A stretch of DNA of 64,000 nucleotides from Lecanosticta acicola (Eukaryota > Ascomycota > Dothideomycetes > Mycosphaerellales > Mycosphaerellaceae). Of this stretch, positions 20,825-30,259 are shown piece after piece. Positions within the stretch are counted from its first letter, which is position 1. Each line of letters begins with the position of its first letter. Under the pieces are notes generated by a model. That model did no database searches and was not told the origin of the DNA. It saw nothing but the letters and a program-made list of their open reading frames with translations. The stretch spans positions 62,001 to 126,000 of the forward strand of contig CAVMBE010000032.1 of the NCBI GenBank assembly GCA_963674455.1, in the 5' to 3' direction. The translations under genes and the position numbers were made by a program.

Positions 20825-23298
20825 ATGGCCGGCGAGGAAGATGTCTACTGCACGGTGAGTGCTCTGAGGGCATGAAAAATGCAAATCTTGAAGCTGACAA
20901 TGGTGTAGTTGGTGATGAACGATGCATATCTACCAGGTACCTGACCCGCCAGCCAACTACACCTCGTCCTGCCTTCGGCCGAATTTCTGACCACCGTAAT
21001 CTTTCACAGGCGCCGCAGTGCTCGCACACTCGCTACGAGACGGCGGATCAAGGAGGAAACTGGCCTGTCTCATCGTTCAAGATGGCCTGCGAGATAGCAC
21101 GATACAGGAGCTGCGGGTAGGACATCACATGAGCTGGGAGACACGTCTCGAGACGTGAACGTGCGGGAAAGCTGATGCATCGTTCTATGACAGACGCTCT
21201 ACAACTATGTCATCCCTGTCGAGCGCATCGGCAACCCCAACCCTGCGAATCTCTACCTCATGAACCGTCCGGACCTGCTCTACACCTTCACCAAGATCAA
21301 TCTTTGGCGACAGACCCAATTTCGCAAGATCGTATACATCGATTCCGACGTCGTCGCGCTCCGAGCGCCTGAAGAGCTGTTTGATATTCACGATGCATTT
21401 GCTGCCGCTCCGGACGTCGGCTGGCCCGATGCATTCAACACGGGTGTCATGGTCTTGTCACCACACATTGGGGAGTATTACGCACTGAGAGGCCTGGCTA
21501 CCGCCGGAGACAGCTTCGACGGTGCAGATCAAGGCCTGCTGAACCAGTACTTTGAGCATCGGCCGTGGAAGAGGCTCAGCTTCACCTATAACACCACTCC
21601 GAGTGCTAACTATCAATACGAACCCGCATATCGTTACTTCAAGCGGGACATCAGCCTGGTACACTTCATCGGAGGGGAGAAGCCATGGAAACGCGGACGC
21701 ACTGCCCAAGGTACGCCTGGCGCATTTCAAGAGATGCTCAGCCGGTGGTGGGCGGTGTACGATCGGCATTTCAGCGTTTCGGTAAGTCGTGGAGCAGACA
21801 CATGAAGAGACCTCGCTGAGACTGTGTTGGAGGCCAACGATTACATCTACGGGCAGCGTACCCCGGTTGCGCATTATGTGACAGAAGGGACGAGCGAGCC
21901 GCATCATCAGCTTCGTGAAAAGCACTCTGCGACTGGGTATCCTATTCAGACGACAGAACCTGCTCCATCTCCCTTCGAATCATCAATACAGAAAGCTGAA
22001 TCTGGGCAACCGCAGTACGAAGTTCATGGTCAACATGAGACACATCTTCCAGGCAGTGCAACCCCGCTGATGACAGAACGCGGTGAGCCAGCAGAGAACC
22101 TCGATCAAGGCTTTGTCGTGCCTGCGCCTACTTTAGAACAACGACGATTCTCAGCGCCTCATATGGAGTGGGATGCCACTCGCGGTGCACCCCCAATTGA
22201 GTCCAGACCCGAAGCTGCCAACTTCCCCAGGCAGATCTATGAGTTCAATACTGACCCAGCACCTTTCCGGCCTCCTCGGTCATACCCTCAGCCGCCCGGC
22301 GATACGTGGTATGGCGCGTCAGAAAAGCCAAAGGCGGAAGACAAGCCTAAACCTATATTCCCGTGGGAAGAACGCCAGGACTCAAGGCCTACACGCAGAT
22401 TTGTAGAAGACGAACCTCCACCACGTGTGGAACACACTCCAGAACCTTATGCGGATGAGCTTGAAGTATCTTCGGACAGCAGGGTCTCACCAATGACACC
22501 AGCCGTGCAGATCAACGACCGCGAGACTTGGACTGCATTTGCATCGAACAAGAATGCGTGGGATGACGACGCTGGGATCGACAACTATGTTCGTGCCCTC
22601 ACATCCTTCCAAAAGAATCGCGGCCAGGTGCAAGTCCTCCAGGAGAACATGCCGTCGACTGGAGAATCGCAACTCATCTTGTCACCGACCCACGAATCAA
22701 ACCCAGGAGAGCTTGTAGAGCAAATCCGTAAGCGCCGAGAGAGCTTGATATTGACGGATTTCCCGAGTGCTGTTGAGCGCCCCTCTCTACCGGTCACACC
22801 GGCTCCACGAAGACGGATGCGAACGTTCTGGGGCGAGGAACGGGACGAAGAAGGCGAGCTGCCGGCTGCCGCGGGAGTGCCAGATCAGGCGGATTGGGTA
22901 TGTTCAAACTGTGGTTTCGTCGTGCGATCTAATTTTGCTGTTGATGCTTCTACGAACACTGCGTCCTTTGAAGCCTTCCTCGATCAATTTAAAGTCCATC
23001 TGCATTCCGGTGTACGACTCCGGAACATCGTCGCGATCGCTGACCTTACTTACTGTGCCCCAGACTGGCAATAGTCAATACGACAAGCTAATGCGATCTC
23101 AAGGACCCGAACGCCCAGCTCGAAGCACTGCGCCGCAACTCGCTCATTGGTCCAGACGACCTGAAAGTGCCAGGGAAAAAGCTGTCGAAACGGAAAATGC
23201 CATCAAGCGCAGCAGCCATTCCGGAGCATGCACTGTCGCATCCGCACGTGCCTATCACTAACTGTGATGGTGCTAGCAATGTGCCTGACGCGATCTGA
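20825..23298 (+). CDS. Glycogenin (self-glucosylating glycogen initiator, GT8)
   Basis: Primes glycogen synthesis by attaching glucose from UDP-glucose to its own tyrosine. Exons 20825-20854, 20909-20936, 21010-21116, 21194-21781, 21821-22897 and 23104-23298 keep frame and give about 674 residues. The GT8 domain starts near residue 1 with ALVMNDAYLPGA-like sequence reconstructed across introns 1-2. The metal-binding DxD is D105-S-D107 in VYIDSDVVAL. ADQGLLNQYF and SLVHFIG motifs follow, and Tyr195/Tyr197 in SANYQYEPAY are likely acceptors. A long disordered tail ends in a conserved-looking DPNAQLEALRRNSLIG block that would bind glycogen synthase. The fourth intron is only 39 nt. The last intron is uncertain: see findings for an alternative that retains WVCSNCGF. 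Confidence 0.9.
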
Positions 23299-23953
23299 GT
23301 GGAGGTGCAAGCGCACATGGACTGGACGACAGGAAGGACACAGCAATCAATACAACGATCAATTCGAGTGCCACAACTACCAGCGCAGGTGACAAGCCGG
23401 TCTCCTCAGATCCTGGATTCAGCAAAGCTCCTACGATACCAGCTGCGACGGTCGCGGCCAATGAGCTGGGATGAATTGAAGCGAACACATTCTTTCATCC
23501 GGAGAGAAAGCAGCAGAGCACAAGGGCAGCTCGTGAACGATCGACGCACGGGGAACTGTAGTGCTAGTCTGTCGCTATGCGACCTGCATGCCGAGCTCCG
23601 GAGCTTTTGACGTTAATGTGCATATTAGTAGCATTTACCTGCGGAGCATACGGGTGTCTTTGCATTCTGGCATCGCATTGCATATAATGTTCAAGCTTTT
23701 GGTTGCGGGGCGGAGCTATTGGGTTTGTAGTTTAACACCAAAGCATAGCGATAGCTACGGGTCTAATGATGAATACTTGAAGATGTGGATACGTCTACAT
23801 TCATGTCAGTTCATTTTCACATGCTCGCCATTAGTTCGGTAGCCAATAGAGGAGCTCTGTATAAGCTTTGTCAGCGGCCCAACTCTAAGACGTCAGGAGC
23901 TGCCAAAACGCAGGTCACATTTCCTCGCCATTGAAACAATTGTACAGTATGAC
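23299..23953. other. Intergenic, glycogenin to endonuclease III homologue
   Basis: 655 bp between two plus-strand genes. No supported coding region or RNA gene. It holds the glycogenin 3' flank and the promoter of the next gene. Confidence 0.6.
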
Positions 23954-25201
23954 ATGAAACTCACGAGAATGGCACGAGAAACTGCGCGTCTTGCACACGC
24001 GACCAGCTCGTCAAATGTAGCGACACGATCCCTGCGGAGATTCGCCTATACAGCTGCCAATGCTCACGAACAGCCGCCTTCACTAGATACCGACCCACAA
24101 ACGTCACAAGAGAACGACAGATCGGGCAAGCGGAAAAGAGAAACCACAGAAACCCCAACGGTAAAGACGGTGAAATTGGAAGCAACAGAAATCCGACGAT
24201 CGCCTCGCAAAGCGCCCAAAATCGCAAACGGTGACGAAGACGAAGAAGATGCGACCCAAACAAGGCCGAGAAAAGCGGCACGCCGACCCGCAACCAAAGT
24301 CAAGAGCCCGAGCGGAGGAGGAGGAGGAGTCGTCAAAGTCGAAGCACCGGCAGCGTGGGAAGAAATCTACAAGACCGTCGCATCGCAGCGAAAACGCGTC
24401 CTCGCACCCGTCGATACCATGGGCTGTGAAACTCTCGCGGAGCAAGATCGTTCCCCGGCAGACCGACGCCTCCAGACGCTCGTATCGCTGATGCTGAGTT
24501 CCCAGACCAAAGACACCGTCACGGCCGCCGCGATGAAGAATCTCCAGGAGAACTTGCCGGGGGGCTTCTGTCTGGAATCGTTGCTACGAGCCGCGCCGGA
24601 AGAGCTGAATCGCCTGATCGAGAAGGTGGGGTTCCACAACAACAAGACGAAATATATCAAGGCTACGGCTGAGATTCTGAGGAGGAGCTTTGGAGGGGAT
24701 ATTCCGGATACGATTGAGGGGTTGGTTTCCCTTCCGGGGGTGGGGCCGAAGATGGCGTATCTCTGTATGAGTGCGGCGTGGGGACGGGATGAAGGCATTG
24801 GGGTGGATGTGCATGTGCATCGGATTACGAATCTGTGGGGTTGGCATAAGACGAATACACCGGAGCAGACGAGGGCGGAGTTGGAGAGTTGGTTGCCGAG
24901 GGAGAAGTGGCATGATATTAATCATTTGTTGGTCGGGTTTGGGCAGACGATTTGTTTGCCGGTGGGGAGGAAGTGTGGCGAGTGTGATCTGGGGATGAAA
25001 GGGTTGTGTCCGAGTGCGGTGGCATACAGTCCCAAGAAGAAAAGAGTGAAGCAGAAGATTGCGGTGGAAGATGGGGAGGCCATCAAGGAGGAGGAGGCGG
25101 TCGTCGAGACTGACGACAAAGCTGCTGTTGTACAGATCAAGTCTGAGGATGTGGGAAATATCCAGGCTCAGTTGGCACGGGCATCGGCGCTGGAAGCATG
25201 A
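23954..25201 (+). CDS. NTH1: Endonuclease III-like DNA glycosylase/AP lyase
   Basis: Base-excision repair enzyme that removes oxidised pyrimidines and nicks abasic sites in nucleus and mitochondria. Single exon, 415 residues. The N-terminal 35 residues are Arg/Ala/Ser-rich without acids beyond the start, fitting a mitochondrial presequence; a Lys/Arg-rich nuclear-type stretch (GKRKRE, SPRKAPK) follows. The helix-hairpin-helix is LPGVGPKMA (about 260-268) with catalytic Lys266, and the catalytic Asp is D285 in GVDVHVHRITNLW. Four Cys at 334, 341, 344 and 352 (C-x6-C-x2-C-x7-C) form the iron-sulphur motif, present here but lost in some yeast paralogues. A second ATG at 23969 could give a shorter form. 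Codon use changes midway; see findings. Confidence 0.95.
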   Translation: MKLTRMARETARLAHATSSSNVATRSLRRFAYTAANAHEQPPSLDTDPQTSQENDRSGKRKRETTETPTVKTVKLEATEIRRSPRKAPKIANGDEDEEDATQTRPRKAARRPATKVKSPSGGGGGVVKVEAPAAWEEIYKTVASQRKRVLAPVDTMGCETLAEQDRSPADRRLQTLVSLMLSSQTKDTVTAAAMKNLQENLPGGFCLESLLRAAPEELNRLIEKVGFHNNKTKYIKATAEILRRSFGGDIPDTIEGLVSLPGVGPKMAYLCMSAAWGRDEGIGVDVHVHRITNLWGWHKTNTPEQTRAELESWLPREKWHDINHLLVGFGQTICLPVGRKCGECDLGMKGLCPSAVAYSPKKKRVKQKIAVEDGEAIKEEEAVVETDDKAAVVQIKSEDVGNIQAQLARASALEA

Positions 25202-25316
25202 AGAAGCTTACTGATACAGTACCCACAGATAGCTGATACAGAAACGCTCAGAACATTACTATGCATCCCGATTGATGCGAGCTGTCCGTGTCTTGTAGGT
25301 TCGAGTGCGTCCTTGA

Positions 25317-26320
25317 CTATCGATCTTCCCACTTCTTCAACAAGCTGAGCGACCTTTCATACGCCCACATGGTTACAGCACTCGAGGGTGCAGCTTTGAT
25401 CAAGCTAACGGTGAGGCCTCTATAGAGGCCAATCGCGCCCTCCTTGCGCAGGATCATCTGAAGAGTGCTAAGAACTCCTCTCTCGTACACTGGAATCTTC
25501 GCCCCTCCAATGTATTTGCTTCTTGTCGGGCCTTGCACCTGAAGACGTTTCCTCACCGTGTCCAAGGGAAATACAGCCGTCTTGCTGAGAATGCTCGCAG
25601 TCACACCAGCAACCGCATCGCCCGATCCGAAAGGAAGCTGTACAGCTGCGAGACGTGGTTTGAGGCCTTCGTATAAGGCGAAGAACAGACCCATATACGG
25701 CACGATTTGTCCAATGCCAGCGTTGAGACCGCGGAAGAAGCCTCTGGCGCCTTCAAGCCGTGTGATTTCTCGGACACTAGCCAGGAGGCCGTCATAGACC
25801 CGTTCGGTTCCTTGCGCAGCAAAGCGAGTACGCAGTAGATCCAACGGGTATGTGGCAGTCGTTGCTGCGGTCCCGGCAACAGCACCAGCAATGAAGCTCT
25901 TCGCTGTGCTAGGCAAACCTCCCTCGGCAATCTTATCCAGCGCCTGAGAGGTGCTCCTGTAGGCTAAGAATTGCACAGCGCCATAGCTCAGGTATAGTCC
26001 TTCGGCGGGTATGTTCCCCTTCCAGAACCCCGTGATTCCCTCATGTCTCAGAATATCCCGGATCACGATCAAGATGCCCGTGGGCGTGTGCGGCTTTCGG
26101 ATCGCGGAGAGAGGGTCGGAGAGGGAATGGTAGTGAAGTTGGAGGCGAATCTTGATCACGTCTAGAGGAGCGATGCAAAAGCGCGAGATTAGGCCTGAGA
26201 TTGCGCCGGCGAGGACGACTTGTGTGCGCGTGCCCTGGGATGTTCAGCGATGTGATCTGGGAAAACCGGTTGGCGGGTGTGCGGTACCTCATCGCGGGTC
26301 TGCACCGTGGCCGGCGACAT
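25317..26320 (-). CDS. TPC1: Mitochondrial thiamine pyrophosphate-type carrier
   Basis: Inner-membrane SLC25 carrier, likely importing thiamine pyrophosphate. Exons 26320-26288 and 26234-25317 (53-nt intron) give 316 residues, the usual carrier size. The short first exon supplies MSPATVQTRDE and joins to GTRTQVVLAGAISGLISR. Three carrier repeats are visible through their signatures: PLDVIKIRLQ (from residue 34), PLDLLRTRFA and PLDTVRKRLQ, each ending a membrane helix. The RTGF-type GITGFWKGN, GARGFFRGL and GAIGLYRGL motifs close each repeat. The TPC1 assignment rests on overall resemblance to fungal Tpc1; another nucleotide-type carrier is possible. It converges with the endonuclease III gene (115 bp between stops). 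Confidence 0.88.
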
Positions 26321-26528
26321 CCATTAGCCTTCTTTCACGAGCGCCGGGAGGCAGTGAGTGAATGACGAGAAAAGATGCGTGCTGAGGAAAGTAGAATCTG
26401 TACGCGCAGGAACAGACGCGAGAGGTGAAGCTCGAGGCTCGCGATCGGCTTGCCGAAGCCGAAGGACCTTAGCTATTTACAGCATCTCTCTGTTTCCGTT
26501 GCAACGCCTCCGCTTCTTCGTTCGACAG

Positions 26529-28133
26529 ATGCCGCCCGGAATGGCGCTGAGATTCCGGAGAAGGGCAGCTTGGTGCTCACTGAAAGATATCAACGGCTCC
26601 TCGAGGCTCTTGTGTCGCCAATTTTCCACTACCCAGCGAACTCGCCAGGCCGAACCAGCGGAACCGCCGTCTGCTTTGGGCCACCAAGGCGGACATAATG
26701 GCCAACGTGTGGACCGCAAGCAAGTCGGCGGAAAGAAAGTCAAATATAGGAGAGTTCCTCTGTCCTCCGTAGTCCGGAGTGCCGACAAGATCGAGCTGGT
26801 GATCGACGGAGAGACTCATGTGTGCGCCCCTCTGTTTCTCAGAGACTTGTGTACTTGCCCTCGCTGTGTCGATCAGTCGACACGACAGAAACACTTCTCG
26901 ACCGCAGACATTCCTGCAGAAATCAATGCGGAGGTGTCTTATCCGAACCCCGATGCCATACATCTTCGGTGGACAGCTGACATACCTGGATATGAGGATC
27001 ACGAAACAGACCTCCCACTTGAGTTGCTGAGACGACTCTGTCAATCTGGTACAACGAACGGCCACGAGAGACTGCCCCGAACCCTCTGGGACTCTCGCAT
27101 GTTTGAGACACAAACCACAGATGTGGACTATGAGAGCTACATGAACGACGATTCGACCCTTTTGCGAACCCTCCAACAGCTACATGCGTATGGCCTTGCG
27201 TTCATCACAAATGTGCCGGAGGACGAAGCCTCTGTCCAGACCCTGGGTGAACGAATTGGTCCTTTGAAGACGACCTTCTACGGCAAGACCTGGGATGTCC
27301 GATCAGTACCCGACGCTATCAACGTTGCGTATACAGCTCAGAACCTTGGCTTCCATATGGATCTGATGTATATGGAACAACCGCCTCATCTCCAATTACT
27401 GCATTGCATCAGATCTTCCGCCGCTGGAGGAGCGAGTCTCTTCTGCGACAGTTTCAGAGCGGTCGACGAATTGGGTCGCCAGGATATCAGATCATACCGC
27501 AGTCTCGCCTCTCGCCCCGTTGACTTCCACTACGATCACCCGGGCTCTCAATATTATCATCAGAGTCGTCCGGTGATCGAAGAAGAACCAAGAAAGATTG
27601 GACATGACGCTGCAGAGGGCTGGAACTCGCTGTATCATTCCAAACTCAACAACGGCTCGAACAAGACAAGAGAAGACCACGGACCAGAGTCGTTCATCAA
27701 ACACGTCTCGTGGGCCCCACCCTTTCAAGCCCCCTTTTCTCTACCGACACTTCACAAACATGGGAAAGATGACGCCAAAACCAAGGCCCACGCCGATGAC
27801 ACTCAAAATCTTTCGGAGCTAGCTAGGCATGTACTGCACTGGCATCAAGGGGCGCAGAAATTCAACTACCTCATCCATCGGCCCGAAGTCATCTACGAGC
27901 GAATGATGAAACCCGGAGAATGCGTCATCTTTGATAATCGGAGAGTGCTTCATGCGCGGCGAGCTTTCGAGGTCGGCGATGCTGGCAAAGAAAGGTGGCT
28001 GAGGGGTGCTTATCTCGATCGGGACCCCTACATGAGCCGGTTGAAGACTTTGACGGATTTGGAAAGGAAGGATGCGGCTAGTGAGGAATTCTCGGCTGAC
28101 AGTTACTTTGAGGCTGCTGCGGCAGCGGCATGA
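26529..28133 (+). CDS. Gamma-butyrobetaine/trimethyllysine dioxygenase-family enzyme
   Basis: Fe(II)/2-oxoglutarate-dependent hydroxylase of carnitine biosynthesis. Single exon, 535 residues from the ATG at 26529; the frame is open further upstream but earlier starts would mask a good mitochondrial presequence (RFRRRAAWCSL...CRQFSTTQR). The N-terminal zinc-binding module is present, LRDLCTCPRCVDQS. The iron triad is H276 and D278 in NLGFHMDLMYME and distal H475 in NRRVLHARRAFE. The upstream gene is the divergent mitochondrial carrier, only about 210 bp away, so the two may share a promoter. Which of the two carnitine hydroxylases it is cannot be settled by eye. Confidence 0.88.
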   Translation: MPPGMALRFRRRAAWCSLKDINGSSRLLCRQFSTTQRTRQAEPAEPPSALGHQGGHNGQRVDRKQVGGKKVKYRRVPLSSVVRSADKIELVIDGETHVCAPLFLRDLCTCPRCVDQSTRQKHFSTADIPAEINAEVSYPNPDAIHLRWTADIPGYEDHETDLPLELLRRLCQSGTTNGHERLPRTLWDSRMFETQTTDVDYESYMNDDSTLLRTLQQLHAYGLAFITNVPEDEASVQTLGERIGPLKTTFYGKTWDVRSVPDAINVAYTAQNLGFHMDLMYMEQPPHLQLLHCIRSSAAGGASLFCDSFRAVDELGRQDIRSYRSLASRPVDFHYDHPGSQYYHQSRPVIEEEPRKIGHDAAEGWNSLYHSKLNNGSNKTREDHGPESFIKHVSWAPPFQAPFSLPTLHKHGKDDAKTKAHADDTQNLSELARHVLHWHQGAQKFNYLIHRPEVIYERMMKPGECVIFDNRRVLHARRAFEVGDAGKERWLRGAYLDRDPYMSRLKTLTDLERKDAASEEFSADSYFEAAAAAA

Positions 28134-28206
28134 GCGATGGTAAGAAAAGGTATATGTAGGCTTGATAGCATGCTCCAGAGCTGCTCGAAAATAGCCTTCA
28201 ACAGAT

Positions 28207-28641
28207 TTAGTCCCCAGAAGAAGACGAAGTTGTCCCTTCGTTCTTTCCGTTTGCCTCCGGCTCTGATGCTTCAGGCAAGACGCTTCGCGGATTCAATCGC
28301 CGTTTCCAAGAATCCCAAAGATGTCCTCTTGACACAACGGTGTCGCGGTCATCGTTCTGCGCTTCTCCTTCTTCCTCCTCAATGATTGACTCAAGCCTTT
28401 GGCTTGGTGGTGCTGATTCCGGGACCCGAGCATGTTGCTGATTCTCATTCAGCAGCCTCGTCATCTTATCAACCATCGCTCCAGGTCGCCGACTTCTACG
28501 TCGTCCCCTGACTCCGACATTATAGTATCTTCTATTGTGTTCTTCGTTGGCAGATGGACCGAAGAGGAAGTAGAGAGCTAGGGCGATCACACCGAGCAGC
28601 ATAGCCCAGCCGATGATGGCTTGGATTTTCATCGTGTTCAT
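28207..28641 (-). CDS. Small single-pass membrane protein
   Basis: 144 residues from the ATG at 28641 (MNTMKIQAIIGWAM); another ATG lies at 28632 and the frame is open upstream to 28770. One hydrophobic segment covers about residues 6-26 (IIGWAMLLGVIALALYFLF). It is followed by a basic stretch (RGRRRSRRPGAMVDK), which places the tail in the cytosol, then acidic residues (SIIEEEEGEAQNDDRD) and a Ser-rich end. No family recognised. It lies in tandem with a second small membrane protein of similar design and converges with the dioxygenase gene, 73 bp away. Confidence 0.6.
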   Translation of the reverse strand: MNTMKIQAIIGWAMLLGVIALALYFLFGPSANEEHNRRYYNVGVRGRRRSRRPGAMVDKMTRLLNENQQHARVPESAPPSQRLESIIEEEEGEAQNDDRDTVVSRGHLWDSWKRRLNPRSVLPEASEPEANGKNEGTTSSSSGD

Positions 28642-28885
28642 GCAGACTTGAGAAGCAGAATGGTCAAAGAAGGGTAGAGAGATCGTATTGAAACACATTC
28701 GAGTTGGAGTAAAATAGTAAAAGGTGATGAATGTGACGTGTTTGCTCTGCAAAGAAGTTGTCAATACCAATATCTACTTTGAAGAGCAAACTTGTGGCCA
28801 GCACAATGCTGCTTCGATTCAATGTTGCACGAGGCTTCGTACTATCTTTCATTCACGATCAAACCCGTCGAATGCTTCTACGTCT

Positions 28886-29437
28886 TTACGATGATCCATC
28901 GAGTTGCGCTTCCAGATCAGGACCGCTATCGTCACCGGCGAAGTAGGGTACGTGTGCATATCTGCGGCCTTCAAAGAACAAGGTCGGCAACAGGCGCAGT
29001 GGATTCCGGCTTTGCTTGACGGGCTGAATTTCCTCAGGTATTGTTTGACGCATTGCCCGATTTGCCACATTTTCGAACAGTTCGTGCGCACTCAGGCCTT
29101 GCCCGTAGCTATCGCGACCTACAGTGAGAGCTGCCGGCAAGCTCGAAGGAGCTTTGGGTACGACGGGAATCAAAGGCGCAACCATCTCGTCAGTCGCTTG
29201 GGAAGACTTGATGGCTTCTGGTCGGGAGAAGTTCCATTCTCGCTGCACCTGCTTCTTCAGATTGACTCTCCACTCTGCTATGGGTTGTTGTTGAGTCTTG
29301 ATTGCTTCGTCGTCGTAATGTTTCCATACATCGCGGGCAGAGCGACGAGAAATGCATGTCAGCATGAAAAACATGAATAGGACCGTAGCGATCAGCGTGA
29401 TGCCGCAGATGATCGCGATTGGGTCTTTGAAATCCAT
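28886..29437 (-). CDS. Small single-pass membrane protein, tandem neighbour
   Basis: 183 residues from the ATG at 29437 (MDFKDPIAIICG); the frame opens upstream to 29536 but the later start places the membrane segment at the N-terminus. The hydrophobic segment is about residues 5-27 (PIAIICGITLIATVLFMFFML), followed by CISRRSARD, predicting a cytosolic tail rich in charged and Pro residues. No family recognised. The same strand, size and layout as the gene at 28207-28641 suggest a related role, although the sequences do not align obviously. Confidence 0.6.
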   Translation of the reverse strand: MDFKDPIAIICGITLIATVLFMFFMLTCISRRSARDVWKHYDDEAIKTQQQPIAEWRVNLKKQVQREWNFSRPEAIKSSQATDEMVAPLIPVVPKAPSSLPAALTVGRDSYGQGLSAHELFENVANRAMRQTIPEEIQPVKQSRNPLRLLPTLFFEGRRYAHVPYFAGDDSGPDLEAQLDGSS

Positions 29438-30259
29438 GGGTTGGGTCAGGGAGACAGTTGCTCGGGGAGTGTGGATGTAAAATTGAGAGAAGAAGGAATG
29501 TTCGCAGGTCGACCGGTACCTTGAAAGGCGTTCCATCTCAATTCAATATCGGAGGGGATATCGTCGAAGTTATAGGAAGTGACCAGAAGCTGTCTTGTGA
29601 GACAATGCATTATCGCACGAGCGTTGGACAAAGCTGTAGATGTTTCTTGGCGCAGAAAGCATGCATTGTGCTGTGTTCCGCAACAAAGACGGTTCGTACG
29701 TATCTGGAGAGGGGCATCGGCATTGTGAGCTGCCATGAGCTGTAGTATTGACGCAAAGAGGGTGACACGTGCTAAAGTAGGGAGGAAGAGGTGATACGAG
29801 ATGGTCTGGAGAAGGTGAGGTCTGTGCCAAGCATTGTTGCCCTTGACAACGAAGCGTCGCGCTTGGACCCAGATCCCCAACGCGTATCGGCAGCTTTCAC
29901 GACAGTCTTTGCTTCGACATCATCCTCCACGCCCACCACAATAATACACCTGCTGCTCGTGCGCGCATGTAGCAATCTTGTCGCCGCAGCGCTCCCGCGA
30001 TAGTCCAGCATACTTAGCGCTACGACATGGCAGAGATCGACCGCATCAGCCACGAGACGAAGACCACGAAGACTACGATCACCACCATTGCGACAGCGAT
30101 AAACCGGCTGGATACCACGCACATTCACTGACGACGACGACAACGACGACCGCGACGATCACAACCGGGAAACATCTTGCTCTTGCACCTTTTGGAATAG
30201 CGAACCATAAAGATACACACAGGAAGAAGGACTGTGTCAAAGGCACAGTCAAGCGAATA
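29438..30259. promoter_or_regulatory. Divergent intergenic region upstream of Mps1
   Basis: 822 bp. The Mps1 frame is open from 29978 without an ATG before 30260 and is His/Asp/Thr-rich, more like 5' UTR than coding sequence. No other supported gene. Confidence 0.55.

Noticed and set aside
25261..25320. tRNA B-box-like GGTTCGAGTGC
   Set aside because: No A box or cloverleaf could be found around it.
29978..30259. N-terminal extension of Mps1
   Set aside because: The frame is open but has no ATG before 30260, and the residues are low complexity; treated as 5' UTR.
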